Shown here piece by piece: positions 39,717-48,709 of a DNA stretch of 64,000 nucleotides; the first letter of the stretch is position 1, and every line of letters begins with the position of its first letter. The stretch covers positions 1 through 64,000 of the forward strand of contig VFZC01000010.1 in assembly GCA_016871355.1 (NCBI GenBank), read 5' to 3'. The notes below the pieces were generated by a model. It was not told the origin of the DNA. It worked only from the letters and a program-made list of their open reading frames with translations, and did no database searches. Both the position numbers and the translations under genes were made by a program. Source of the DNA: Actinomycetota bacterium. GTDB lineage: Bacteria; Actinomycetota; Acidimicrobiia; Acidimicrobiales; Ilumatobacteraceae.

Positions 39717-40717
39717 CGTGAGAACCACTCGGTGAACGTCGGAACACGCGTGACGGCGGCACACGCCATGCGCACCAGCGGCACCGCCGCCATCGCACCA
39801 CTCGCTTCACCGAGGCGCATGTCGAGATCGAGCAGGGGATCGAGTCCCATCAGAGCGAGCAGACGACGGTGGCCCGGTTCGGCCGAACGATGTCCGGCCC
39901 GACAGTGGGCGAGCGCATCGCGGTGATGATCGAGCAGAGCGGCCGCCGCGGCCGACACCACGTAACCGTCGAGAAGAACCGGCAGCGAACGCTGACGAGC
40001 GGCCACGATCGCCGCGGCCATCGCCACCAGTTCGAGCCCACCCACTTCGGCCACCACGTCGATGCCCGATGCATCGGGATCGTCGCGTTCCATGCGAGCC
40101 ACACCGTGCGCCACCGCCTGCTGCTTGCGTGCGAGACCGGCGTCGTCGACGCCCGTGCCGCGTCCGACCCATTCGTGCACCTGCCCGCCGTACAACGCGT
40201 GCGCAACCGCGGCCGCCGCCGTGGTGTTGCCAATGCCCATTTCGCCGAGAACGAGCAGATCGGTGTCGAGCGCATCCACCGCGCGTCGGGCCACGTCGAT
40301 CACGTGGTCGACTCGCGTGGCGTCGACGGCGCGAGTCGTACGGAAGTCGTTGCTCGGTTCGTTCACTCCGACATCGACCACGCTCACGGTGGCACCGGCG
40401 ATGTCGGCGAAAGCGGTGACGGTGGAAGCGTGAGCCTCGAACGCGGCGACCATCGCAGCGGTGACCTCGACGGGGTAGTTGCTCACGCCGGCCGCGGCCA
40501 CACCGTGATTGGCGGCGAAGATGAGGCCCACCGGACGCGACACCGCGGGTTTCGCCGATCGCTGCCACGACGCGATCCAGATCGCGATCTCGTCGAGCCG
40601 GGCTAAGGCTCCGGTCGGCCGCAAGATGTCGTTCACGCGATCGCGAGTGGCCTGTGCACTCGCCGCGTCGGACGGTGCGAGCGATGCGAGTTGCTCGACG
40701 AGCCAGCCGCGACTCAT
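39713..40717 (-). CDS. cobT: Nicotinate-nucleotide--dimethylbenzimidazole phosphoribosyltransferase
   Basis: RPTGALARLDEIAIWIASWQ, FAANHGVAAAGVSNYP, LGEMGIGNTTAAAAV. Confidence 0.93.
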   Translation of the reverse strand: MSRGWLVEQLASLAPSDAASAQATRDRVNDILRPTGALARLDEIAIWIASWQRSAKPAVSRPVGLIFAANHGVAAAGVSNYPVEVTAAMVAAFEAHASTVTAFADIAGATVSVVDVGVNEPSNDFRTTRAVDATRVDHVIDVARRAVDALDTDLLVLGEMGIGNTTAAAAVAHALYGGQVHEWVGRGTGVDDAGLARKQQAVAHGVARMERDDPDASGIDVVAEVGGLELVAMAAAIVAARQRSLPVLLDGYVVSAAAAALLDHHRDALAHCRAGHRSAEPGHRRLLALMGLDPLLDLDMRLGEASGAMAAVPLVRMACAAVTRVPTFTEWFSR

Positions 40718-41238
40718 GACACGAGATCCCACGGATCGGCGAGCGGCAACGCGCGGCCGGCCACCATGAACAGCGCGCGGTCGGCGGACGTGACCATTCG
40801 TTGATTCACGCGACCGAGGAGGTCGCGGTAGCGGCGACCGAGTTCGGTCTCGGGATGCACACCGAGGCCAACTTCGTTGGTGACGAGGAGAGCGGTCACG
40901 CCCGACGGCACCGACGACGCGAGAACGTCCGCGAGCCGTTCGATGTCGGTGTCGGAGTCGCCGCGCCACATGAGGTTCGAGACCCACAACGTGAGGCAGT
41001 CGACGATCACGAGTGAACCAGCCGCCGCCGACGAAACGACCGGCGCGATGTCACACGGCTCTTCGACCGTGGGCCAGTCGGGGCGTTCGGCGCGGTGTCG
41101 ATCGATGCGAACGCGCATGTCGTCGTCGATCGATGGCGCGGTGGCCACGAAGGCGACCGGGCCCGAATGACGGCGTCCGTACTCGACCGCGAACGTGCTC
41201 TTGCCGCTGCGGGCCCCGCCGGTGACGACGACGAGCAT
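40714..41238 (-). CDS. cobU: Adenosylcobinamide kinase/adenosylcobinamide-phosphate guanylyltransferase
   Basis: MLVVVTGGARSGKSTFAVEYG, VDCLTLWVSNLM, VTNEVGLGVHPETELGRRYRDLLG. Confidence 0.93.
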   Translation of the reverse strand: MLVVVTGGARSGKSTFAVEYGRRHSGPVAFVATAPSIDDDMRVRIDRHRAERPDWPTVEEPCDIAPVVSSAAAGSLVIVDCLTLWVSNLMWRGDSDTDIERLADVLASSVPSGVTALLVTNEVGLGVHPETELGRRYRDLLGRVNQRMVTSADRALFMVAGRALPLADPWDLVS

Positions 41239-41807
41239 CAGTAGTCGAGGCCGCGCTTGGCTGCGATGCCGCGGTCGTACGCGTGCTTCACGTTGGTCAT
41301 CGACGTGACGGTGTCGGCCAGTTCGACGAGCGGCTCGGGAGCATCGCGACCGGTGCAGATGATGCTGACGTGGCGTGGACGGTGCGCGATGGTCGAGACG
41401 ATGTCGGTGGCCTCGACCCACTTCCACGACATGAGATACGTGACCTCGTCGAGAACCACCAGCTCGAACTCGCCCGACTCGATGATGCCGCTCGCGGTTT
41501 TCCAGGCGTCGGCCGCCAGCGCGCGATCGTGTTCGATGTTCTTCGAGTCCCAGGTGAAGCCGCCCCCGAGTGCGTGCCAGGTGACGCCGAGTTGCTCGCA
41601 CATCTTCTGCTCGCCGGCTTGCCACTCGCTCGATTTGATGAACTGCACGACGGCGACCTTCCAACCACGGGCCAGCGCGCGCAGAACCATTCCGAAGGCC
41701 GAACTGCTCTTTCCCTTTCCGTCGCCGGTGAGCACGATCACGAGCGAATCGGTGGTGCGCAGGTCGCTGGGGCGCGGATCTTCGCTGAGCGCCTCGGTTC
41801 GGGTCAT
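41238..41807 (-). CDS. cobO: Cob(I)yrinic acid a,c-diamide adenosyltransferase
   Basis: VLTGDGKGKSSSAFGMVLRALARGWKVAVVQFIK, LDEVTYLMSWKWV, ICTGRDAPEPLVELADTVTSM. Confidence 0.93.
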   Translation of the reverse strand: MTRTEALSEDPRPSDLRTTDSLVIVLTGDGKGKSSSAFGMVLRALARGWKVAVVQFIKSSEWQAGEQKMCEQLGVTWHALGGGFTWDSKNIEHDRALAADAWKTASGIIESGEFELVVLDEVTYLMSWKWVEATDIVSTIAHRPRHVSIICTGRDAPEPLVELADTVTSMTNVKHAYDRGIAAKRGLDY

Positions 41808-41896
41808 GGGCCGAGGCTACGACCAGGTCGGCGGGGTGGGCGAGATCGTTCCCGGCCAACTTCTCGCGATTCACTTCCGTCGGCAGACCAGCGGTG

Positions 41897-42102
41897 CTAT
41901 GGTCGGCGAGCCGGCAATAGCCGGCACGCACAGTTCAGCGAAGTCCGGTGAGATCCCGGCACTGTCCCGCAACGGTGGTTCGTCTCGGTTCATCCGAGGA
42001 CGACGAGTCCGGTCGCCTGACCTGCGTGCGAGACAACCCTCGAGGCAAGGGTGGATCGCGAGACACTCTCGCACTCCTCTTGCCTCCTCAGGCTTGAGGA
42101 GG
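41897..42102 (+). promoter_or_regulatory. Cobalamin riboswitch with SD-sequestering expression platform
   Basis: AGTCCGGTGAGATCCCGGCACTGTCCCGCAACGG...GAGTCCGGTCGCCTGACCTGC, then CCTCCTCA-GGCT-TGAGGAGG immediately before btuF. Confidence 0.92.
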
Positions 42103-42107
42103 CCCAT

Positions 42108-43031
42108 ATGAGAAAGTTAATGACGCGTCGACTGCTGGTCGGCGCTTTTTCATTGTTCGCACTGGCCGCGTGCGGGGGAGGTGACTCGTCGTCGGATAAC
42201 GGCACGACCTCCATCGATTCGGCCGCGCCGTCGTCGGAGCCGATGCCGACGGCCGAGATTCCGCAACGCATCGTGTCGTTGTCGCCCACCCACACCGAAA
42301 TGCTCTTCGCGCTCGACGCCGCTGAGCAGGTGGTGGCGGTCGATTCGCTCTCCAACTACCCGCCCGAGGCGGCCGCGGTGCTCACCGATTTGTCGGCGTT
42401 CGAGCCCAACGTGGAAGCCATCGCCGAGTACGAACCCGATTTGGTGATCATCGCCGACGACTCGATGGGCATCAAGGCGCAACTCGAAGCGATCGACATT
42501 CCGGTGTGGATCGGCCTCCCGCCGGCCTCGCTCGACGACGTGTACGCGCAGATCGACGAGTTGGCCGCTGCGATCGGCCGTACCGAAGAAGCCAAGGCCG
42601 TCGTGGGCCTCATGAGATCGGCCGTGGAGACCATTCTCGTCCAAGCACCGATGCTCGACGAGCCGCTGACCTACTACCACGAACTCGACGACACGTATTA
42701 CTCGGTCACTTCCAACACGTTCGTGGGTTCGCTCTACGAGTCGTTCGGGTTGCGGAACATCGCCGACGCCAGCGAAGGAACCAGCGACTATCCGCAGCTG
42801 TCGGCCGAGTTCATCGTGAGCCAGAACCCCGATCTCGTCTTTCTCGCCGACACGAAGTGCTGCGGTGTCACACCCGAAGCGGTCGCGGCGCGTCCGGGTT
42901 GGGAAGGTTTGAGCGCGGTCCTGAACGGAAATGTGATCGCGATGGACGACGACTTGGCCTCGCGCTGGGGTCCGCGCATCGTCGACTACCTCTATGCCAT
43001 CGGTGAGGCCATCGCCGGAGCCGTGGGCTGA
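42108..43031 (+). CDS. btuF: Cobalamin ABC transporter substrate-binding lipoprotein
   Basis: Lipobox LFALAACGGG; QRIVSLSPTHTEMLFALDAAEQVVAVD; directly downstream of the cobalamin riboswitch. Confidence 0.88.
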   Translation: MRKLMTRRLLVGAFSLFALAACGGGDSSSDNGTTSIDSAAPSSEPMPTAEIPQRIVSLSPTHTEMLFALDAAEQVVAVDSLSNYPPEAAAVLTDLSAFEPNVEAIAEYEPDLVIIADDSMGIKAQLEAIDIPVWIGLPPASLDDVYAQIDELAAAIGRTEEAKAVVGLMRSAVETILVQAPMLDEPLTYYHELDDTYYSVTSNTFVGSLYESFGLRNIADASEGTSDYPQLSAEFIVSQNPDLVFLADTKCCGVTPEAVAARPGWEGLSAVLNGNVIAMDDDLASRWGPRIVDYLYAIGEAIAGAVG

Positions 43032-44072
43032 GTGATCGAATCGACGCGACGTTCGTGGTGGTTGCCCGGTGCGGGTCTGCTGCTCGCCGTCGCGTTCTTG
43101 TTCGGCGCCATGATCGGGCCGGCCGGGCCCGACTGGTGGCGTGTTCCACTCGAGTTGCTCGACCGACTTCCGTTCGTGTCGATCGATTCGGGTGTCTCGC
43201 CTCTCGAGAGCAGCGTGCTGTGGGAGATCCGCATGCCACGCGTCGTCCTCGCCGCCCTGGTCGGCTCGATGCTCTCGCTGGCGGGTGCGAGCTACCAGGG
43301 CGTCTTTCGCAATCCACTCGTCGATCCGTACCTACTCGGTGTCGCCGCCGGAGCCGGACTCGGCGCGACGCTCGTGATCGTCGTCAATCGCACGGCCACC
43401 GAATCGTGGCCGATCGATCCGTTGCCACTGGCCGCGTTCATCGGCGGTTTGCTCGCGGTGTTGCTCACGTATCTCGTGGGCGCGGCGTTCGGTGCGGCTC
43501 GTGTGTCGGCCACCCTCGTACTGGCCGGGGTGGCGGTCACCTCGCTGGCCACCGCCATCCAGACGTTCATTCTGCAACGCAACTCCGAAGTGGTGCGCCA
43601 GGTGTACAGCTGGATCCTCGGGCGACTCTCCACCGCGACGTGGTCGGACGTTCGACTGGTGCTGCCGTACGTGATCGTGAGTTCGGGTGTGTTGTTGGCT
43701 CATCGCCGACTGCTCGACGTGATGCGCATCGGCGACGACGAAGCGCAGTCACTGGGCGCGCGCGTCGATCGCATTCGTCTCACCGTGGTGGTGGCGGCCA
43801 CGCTCGGAACGTCGGCCGTCGTCAGCGTGAGCGGCCTCATCGGTTTCGTCGGCATCATGGTGCCGCATCTGGTGCGCTTCTTGGCCGGCGCGAGTTATCG
43901 CCGCCTGCTTCCGCTCACAGTGATGGTGGGAGCGACCTTCCTCATCGTCGCCGACGTGCCCGGCCGCATTCTTTCCGATCCGGCCGAAACGCCCATCGGA
44001 GTGGTCACCGCCTTTCTCGGTGCGCCGTTCTTCATCATCGTTCTTCGTTCGCGGCAAGGAGCCTTGCGATGA
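43032..44072 (+). CDS. btuC: FecCD-family ABC permease
   Basis: RMPRVVLAALVGSMLSLAGASYQGVFRNPLVDPYLLGVAAGAGLGA, GLIGFVGIMVPHLVR. Confidence 0.9.
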   Translation: MIESTRRSWWLPGAGLLLAVAFLFGAMIGPAGPDWWRVPLELLDRLPFVSIDSGVSPLESSVLWEIRMPRVVLAALVGSMLSLAGASYQGVFRNPLVDPYLLGVAAGAGLGATLVIVVNRTATESWPIDPLPLAAFIGGLLAVLLTYLVGAAFGAARVSATLVLAGVAVTSLATAIQTFILQRNSEVVRQVYSWILGRLSTATWSDVRLVLPYVIVSSGVLLAHRRLLDVMRIGDDEAQSLGARVDRIRLTVVVAATLGTSAVVSVSGLIGFVGIMVPHLVRFLAGASYRRLLPLTVMVGATFLIVADVPGRILSDPAETPIGVVTAFLGAPFFIIVLRSRQGALR

Positions 44073-44854
44073 CATCTCTCGCGTTCAGCAGTCTCACGGT
44101 CTCGTACGGTGATTCGGTCGCGGTCGATTCGTTCAGCGATGTCGTGCGCCCGGGGGAGTGGCTGTGTCTGATCGGACCCAACGGCGCTGGCAAGTCGTCG
44201 TTGCTACGTTCGGTCGCCGGTCTCGTGAAGTATCAGGGTCAGATCACAGTGGACGGCGCGTCGCTCGATTTACGTTCCACGCGTCGTCGGGCCGAACTGA
44301 TCGCCCACGTCCCGCAGTCGCCGGTTCTTCCCGACGACATGACCGCGTTCGAGTACGTGTTGCTCGGCCGCAACCCGTACGTGAGTTACTTCGGCAGTGA
44401 AACCAAGCACGATCGCGAACTCGTTCGACAGATCCTCGAGCGACTCGACGTGTCGGAGTTCGCGCAGCGGCGCCTCGGAACGTTGTCGGGAGGTGAGCGT
44501 CAGCGCATCGTGATTGCACGGGCGCTCGCGCAGGAAGCGCCGATTCTTCTTCTCGACGAACCCACCAGCGCGCTCGACATCGGCCACCAGCAACAGGCGC
44601 TCGAACTCGTCGACCGGCTCCGTCGCGAGCATGGCTTCACGGTGCTCTCGGCCATGCACGATCTCACGTTGGCCGGTTTGTACAGCGATCGCCTGGTGCT
44701 CCTGCATCACGGTTATTGCGTGTCGTCCGGCCCGGCCGACGAGGTGTTGCGCGCCGAGACGTTGTCGGAGTTCTACGGCGTGTCGGTCACGGTGCACCGC
44801 GATCCCGATGGCACCGTGGTCGTGGTGCCGCGGCGTTCCACTCCTCTGGCCTGA
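44069..44854 (+). CDS. btuD: ABC transporter ATP-binding protein
   Basis: LIGPNGAGKSSLLRSVAGL, LSGGERQRIVIARALAQEAPILLLDEPTSALD; ATGA-type overlap with btuC. Confidence 0.9.
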   Translation: MTSLAFSSLTVSYGDSVAVDSFSDVVRPGEWLCLIGPNGAGKSSLLRSVAGLVKYQGQITVDGASLDLRSTRRRAELIAHVPQSPVLPDDMTAFEYVLLGRNPYVSYFGSETKHDRELVRQILERLDVSEFAQRRLGTLSGGERQRIVIARALAQEAPILLLDEPTSALDIGHQQQALELVDRLRREHGFTVLSAMHDLTLAGLYSDRLVLLHHGYCVSSGPADEVLRAETLSEFYGVSVTVHRDPDGTVVVVPRRSTPLA

Positions 44855-44876
44855 GCGTCCCGCTACCGTTCGTCGG

Positions 44877-45554
44877 GTGGAGACGCCCTTCGATCCGGTC
44901 GTGCTCAATCGGCACGTCGAGGGTCTCGCTCGCGCTCATCAGCGCCTGCTCGCCTCGCTCACCGAACTCACCGACGACATGGTCGCGCGGGCGTCGCGTT
45001 TGCCCAACTGGACGGCGGGTCACGTTCTCGCCCACGTCGAACATCAAGGCGACAGCATGGTGCGTTTGGTGGACGCGGCAGAATCGGGAGTTGTCGGCGA
45101 GCAGTACCCCGGTGGAATGGTGGCGCTCGTGGAGGCGATCGAGCGCGATGCCGCGCGGTCGGCCAGCGATCACGTGAAGGGTGTGCGCCGTTCGATCTAC
45201 GCGGTGGAAGGGGCGTTCGCACGCGCTCGCGATGCGTGGTACGGCCGCGGACTCATGGTGTCGGGTGTCGAGGTCCCCGTGTCCGATCTGCCGTTGCGCC
45301 GGTGGCGCGAAGTGGAAGTGCATAGCGCCGATCTCGGATTGGCCCAACTCGACCTCGACGGACCGTCGTGTTGGTCGGCCGATTACGTGCGCGAAGATCT
45401 ACGAGTCATGACGATGCTGTTCGTGTCGCGCACGTCGATGGGTCGCTCGCACCTTCCCGATCCGATCGCCCGACTCGAACCAGCCGAGCGGTTGGCCTGG
45501 TTGCTCGGTCGACTCGACGTCGACGGTGTCGAACCGGCGCGTCTGCTCGGCTGA
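44877..45554 (+). CDS. Mycothiol-dependent maleylpyruvate isomerase family protein
   Basis: DDMVARASRLPNWTAGHVLAHVEHQGDSMVRLVDAA, VEVHSADLG. Confidence 0.8.
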   Translation: METPFDPVVLNRHVEGLARAHQRLLASLTELTDDMVARASRLPNWTAGHVLAHVEHQGDSMVRLVDAAESGVVGEQYPGGMVALVEAIERDAARSASDHVKGVRRSIYAVEGAFARARDAWYGRGLMVSGVEVPVSDLPLRRWREVEVHSADLGLAQLDLDGPSCWSADYVREDLRVMTMLFVSRTSMGRSHLPDPIARLEPAERLAWLLGRLDVDGVEPARLLG

Positions 45555-45563
45555 GGCTTCGAC

Positions 45564-47285
45564 ATGAGAGACTGTCGCGTGCCCCCCGTTCGTCGTCGTC
45601 TCGCCGTGGTCGCACTGGCCTCGTTGGCGGCGATCGGTTTCGGCGCCTCGTCGGCGAGTGCGCACGCCAGTCTCGACTCGTCCGACCCGTCGCCGTCGGC
45701 GATTCTCGACAGCGCGCCGGGCGAGATCTTCCTCGACTTCAACGAACCCGTGACTCCACAAGACGGTGCGGTTGAACTCGTCGACCAGACCGGTGCCGTC
45801 GTGCCCATCGACGACGCCCGCGTCTCGCCCGACGATCCCACCGTCGTGGTGGCGGGTGGCGTTCCCGACTTGGCCGATGGTCTGTACGTGGTCGCTTGGC
45901 GCGTGGTGTCGTCCGATGGTCACGTGGCCCAAGGTGCATTCACGTTCGAAGTGGGCGTGGGTGGCGCATCGGTGGATGCCGGCGCACTCATCGGCGACGT
46001 TCTCTCGGGTCGTTCGGCCGCCACGGGCATCGGTCTCGGCCTCGACATCGCTCGTTTCATCGCGTACTTCGGGGTCATCGCGGCGCTCGGCGGTCTGGCC
46101 TTCCTCGGACTGTTGGCCAACGCGCGGGCCGCACGGCGGCTCATCGGTACCGGCCTCGTGGCACTGGTGATCGGTTCGCTCGCCCATTTCTTGTTGCAGG
46201 GTGCGTTCAGTGCCGGTGGCTCGTGGTCGGATGCGTTCGATTCGAATGCATGGTCGAACGTGCTCGACACGCGGCTCGGTCAATCGCTGATCGTCCGTCT
46301 GGTGCTGGCCGCGTTGTTGGTGGTGTTGATGCTGGGTTCGGCGCCCACGCCCGACGACGATCGACGCGATCGACTGGCCACGTCGTGGTGGCGCTCGTCC
46401 ACCGCGTTGCTGGGGGCGGCCGTCGTCGTCACGTTCTCGGCGGCGAGCCACGCCAGTGCGTCGTCACCAGCCGGGCTTGCCGTGGCCGTGGACGCACTTC
46501 ACTTGGCCGCCATCGCATTGTGGGTGGGTGGTCTGTTCGCCGTGGTCGCCACGCGCAATCTCGACGTGGTGCCCACCTTCTCGCGAGTGTCGACCGTGGC
46601 CATGCCACTCGCCGTCGTCACCGGGGTGTGGCAGACCTGGCACCTGGGCGGCGGACTCACGCAATTGTCCGACACCGAGTGGGGTCGTTGGTTGCTCGTG
46701 AAGGTCGCGCTGGTCGTGGTGGTGATCACGTTGGGTTTCGTGGCGCGTCTGGTGATCTCGCATCAGGCCCAACCCGATGATGTCTCTGATGCGACCGACA
46801 TCTCTGATGCGACCGACACGGTGTCATCAACCGACTTCGACGACGAGCGACGCCGACGTGGTTTGCGTCGACTCATGGCGGTGGAAGTCGCGGTGGCCGT
46901 CTTGGTTCTCGGTGCCACCGCGACCATCGTGGCCAAATCACCAGAAGTGCAAGCCGCGCCCAACATCTTCACGTCGCAGTTGGTTCAAGGAGATTTGATC
47001 GCCGACGTCACGGTCACGCCGGGCAACGTCGGATCGAACGAAATCCACGTGTCGTTGACGCCGAGCGGTGGAACTCTGCAACGCATGGAGAGCGTCACCA
47101 TGCGCATGACCTACCCCGATCCGTCGCTTCCGCCGGTGGCGGTGCAAGTGACCGAGTCGGGCCCCAACCACTACATCGGGCGGGTGGCGTTGTTGTCGGC
47201 CGGAACCTGGACCCTCGAGATCCTGGTTCAACCCGATCCGTCGCGATCGATTCGCTTCGCGACCGACGTGAACATCACCGGCTGA
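45564..47285 (+). CDS. CopC-CopD fusion (copper resistance domain protein)
   Basis: Signal peptide, AHASLDSSDPSPSAILDSAPGEIFLDFNEPV (CopC), then CopD-like multi-TM region and a C-terminal beta domain. Confidence 0.85.
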   Translation: MRDCRVPPVRRRLAVVALASLAAIGFGASSASAHASLDSSDPSPSAILDSAPGEIFLDFNEPVTPQDGAVELVDQTGAVVPIDDARVSPDDPTVVVAGGVPDLADGLYVVAWRVVSSDGHVAQGAFTFEVGVGGASVDAGALIGDVLSGRSAATGIGLGLDIARFIAYFGVIAALGGLAFLGLLANARAARRLIGTGLVALVIGSLAHFLLQGAFSAGGSWSDAFDSNAWSNVLDTRLGQSLIVRLVLAALLVVLMLGSAPTPDDDRRDRLATSWWRSSTALLGAAVVVTFSAASHASASSPAGLAVAVDALHLAAIALWVGGLFAVVATRNLDVVPTFSRVSTVAMPLAVVTGVWQTWHLGGGLTQLSDTEWGRWLLVKVALVVVVITLGFVARLVISHQAQPDDVSDATDISDATDTVSSTDFDDERRRRGLRRLMAVEVAVAVLVLGATATIVAKSPEVQAAPNIFTSQLVQGDLIADVTVTPGNVGSNEIHVSLTPSGGTLQRMESVTMRMTYPDPSLPPVAVQVTESGPNHYIGRVALLSAGTWTLEILVQPDPSRSIRFATDVNITG

Positions 47286-47289
47286 TTCG

Positions 47290-48462
47290 TCAGAGTGGCG
47301 ACGTGCCGCCCGATTGAACGAAGGAACCGCCGCGATCGGCCGCCGAATCGAACGTCACTCGTGTGCGCTCGAGTTCGTGCGCGAGATCGTCGTTCACCTG
47401 GCGAGCCGACGTACCGATACGCCCGTGCTTCACCGCATCGTTCGCCACCGCGGTCATGGCGACGGTGGCCAAGGTGCCGCGTCGCGCGACCGCCTGGCCC
47501 GCCACGCGTCGTTCTTCACTCGCCCGGTGGTCGAGTCGTTGTACGAGGGTCGATGCGGCAGTGCCGGCGGCCACGCCCAACGCCCACGAGCCCCACGGCA
47601 CGAGCCCGACCAGATCGTCGAGGCGATCGAGCGGGGTGGTCGATCGACCCAACACGGCGGCACCGACCGCATCGACGGTCGCGCCTGAACCGGCCGCGAC
47701 GTCGTCGATGCGCCGCTGACGCGCGAACTCGTCGGCCGGGAGATCAGTGAGCGCACGATCGACCGCCGCGGGTAATCCGGCCGCGACCGCACTCGCCACC
47801 GCCGGGATCGTCAACATCTCGTGCAAACGATGCAGGCCTTCTTGCGGGGTCCAGTTCCATTCGCGCGCCAGAGCGGTGAACTGCAGCGACCACGGGGCGA
47901 TCACCAAGGCGAGGAGTTGATCGATGTCGCGGTCGCGTTGCTCGACGTCGCCTTGGTGGCCCGCCGGGGTGACCAAGAACGAGTGATCGGCTCGATGGAC
48001 GACGATCGCATCGAGCAATCGGCGAATGCGCGCACCGGCCACGTCGACCGGAACCGTGTCGGGGTCGGTGGCCCGCGTCCAGAAGTCGGCCACCACGGCG
48101 AAATCGCTCACACCGTGGAGTAGCGCCACGTCGGCCCGGATGCGATCGGCGAACGATTGCTCGGCCGAGTTGTCGATCACGCGCCGCAGGATCGAGTCGG
48201 CGGTGGTGGACGACGCCACGAAACGCTCGGTCCACCACGCGGCACCCTCAGCGCCCCAGGCGTCGAACTCGACCGCAGCCATGCGTCCGAACGACAACTG
48301 ATGCCAGGTCCGTCGCACTCGATCGAGGTCGGTTTCCACCAGACGGAGAGCGCGCGCCACGCGGGGGTCGATCGACGACAGCGGAACGAGTTCGCTGTGC
48401 AGGCGGGAGAGGGCCAGGCCGAATGAGTGAAGTCGATCGACATCGGCACCGAGCCAGGTCAT
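47290..48462 (-). CDS. Hypothetical protein with WXG-like helical N-terminus
   Basis: 390-aa ORF with Ala-rich hydrophobic segment (LVPWGSWALGVAAGTAASTLV); no recognised domain. Confidence 0.7.
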   Translation of the reverse strand: MTWLGADVDRLHSFGLALSRLHSELVPLSSIDPRVARALRLVETDLDRVRRTWHQLSFGRMAAVEFDAWGAEGAAWWTERFVASSTTADSILRRVIDNSAEQSFADRIRADVALLHGVSDFAVVADFWTRATDPDTVPVDVAGARIRRLLDAIVVHRADHSFLVTPAGHQGDVEQRDRDIDQLLALVIAPWSLQFTALAREWNWTPQEGLHRLHEMLTIPAVASAVAAGLPAAVDRALTDLPADEFARQRRIDDVAAGSGATVDAVGAAVLGRSTTPLDRLDDLVGLVPWGSWALGVAAGTAASTLVQRLDHRASEERRVAGQAVARRGTLATVAMTAVANDAVKHGRIGTSARQVNDDLAHELERTRVTFDSAADRGGSFVQSGGTSPL

Positions 48463-48650
48463 CGCGGATCGATGTCCAGTGCCAGTTCGAGTCGACGGAG
48501 TTCGTCGACCGCATCGGACAGCAAGTGGGCGACCACGCGCAGGTCGTCATCGACCTGATCGGCCAGTGGGCCACGCCAGGTGTCGGGGCCCGACCAACGG
48601 CGGGCAGCCGGAAGTTCGTGGGCGATCAGGGCGGCCAAGCGCGCGAGCAC
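48459..48650 (-). CDS. Small WXG100-like protein (tentative)
   Basis: From GTG at 48650: LARLAALIAHELPAARRWSGPDTWRGPLADQVDDDLRVVAHLLSDAVDELRRLELALDIDPR, W-R-G turn; overlaps the next start by 4 nt. Confidence 0.55.
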   Translation of the reverse strand: MLARLAALIAHELPAARRWSGPDTWRGPLADQVDDDLRVVAHLLSDAVDELRRLELALDIDPR

Positions 48651-48709
48651 GTCGTCATGTGGGACGGGCCCATGTTCGCGCGGAGTCGACCGGTCGACTC
48701 CGGCGGGGT

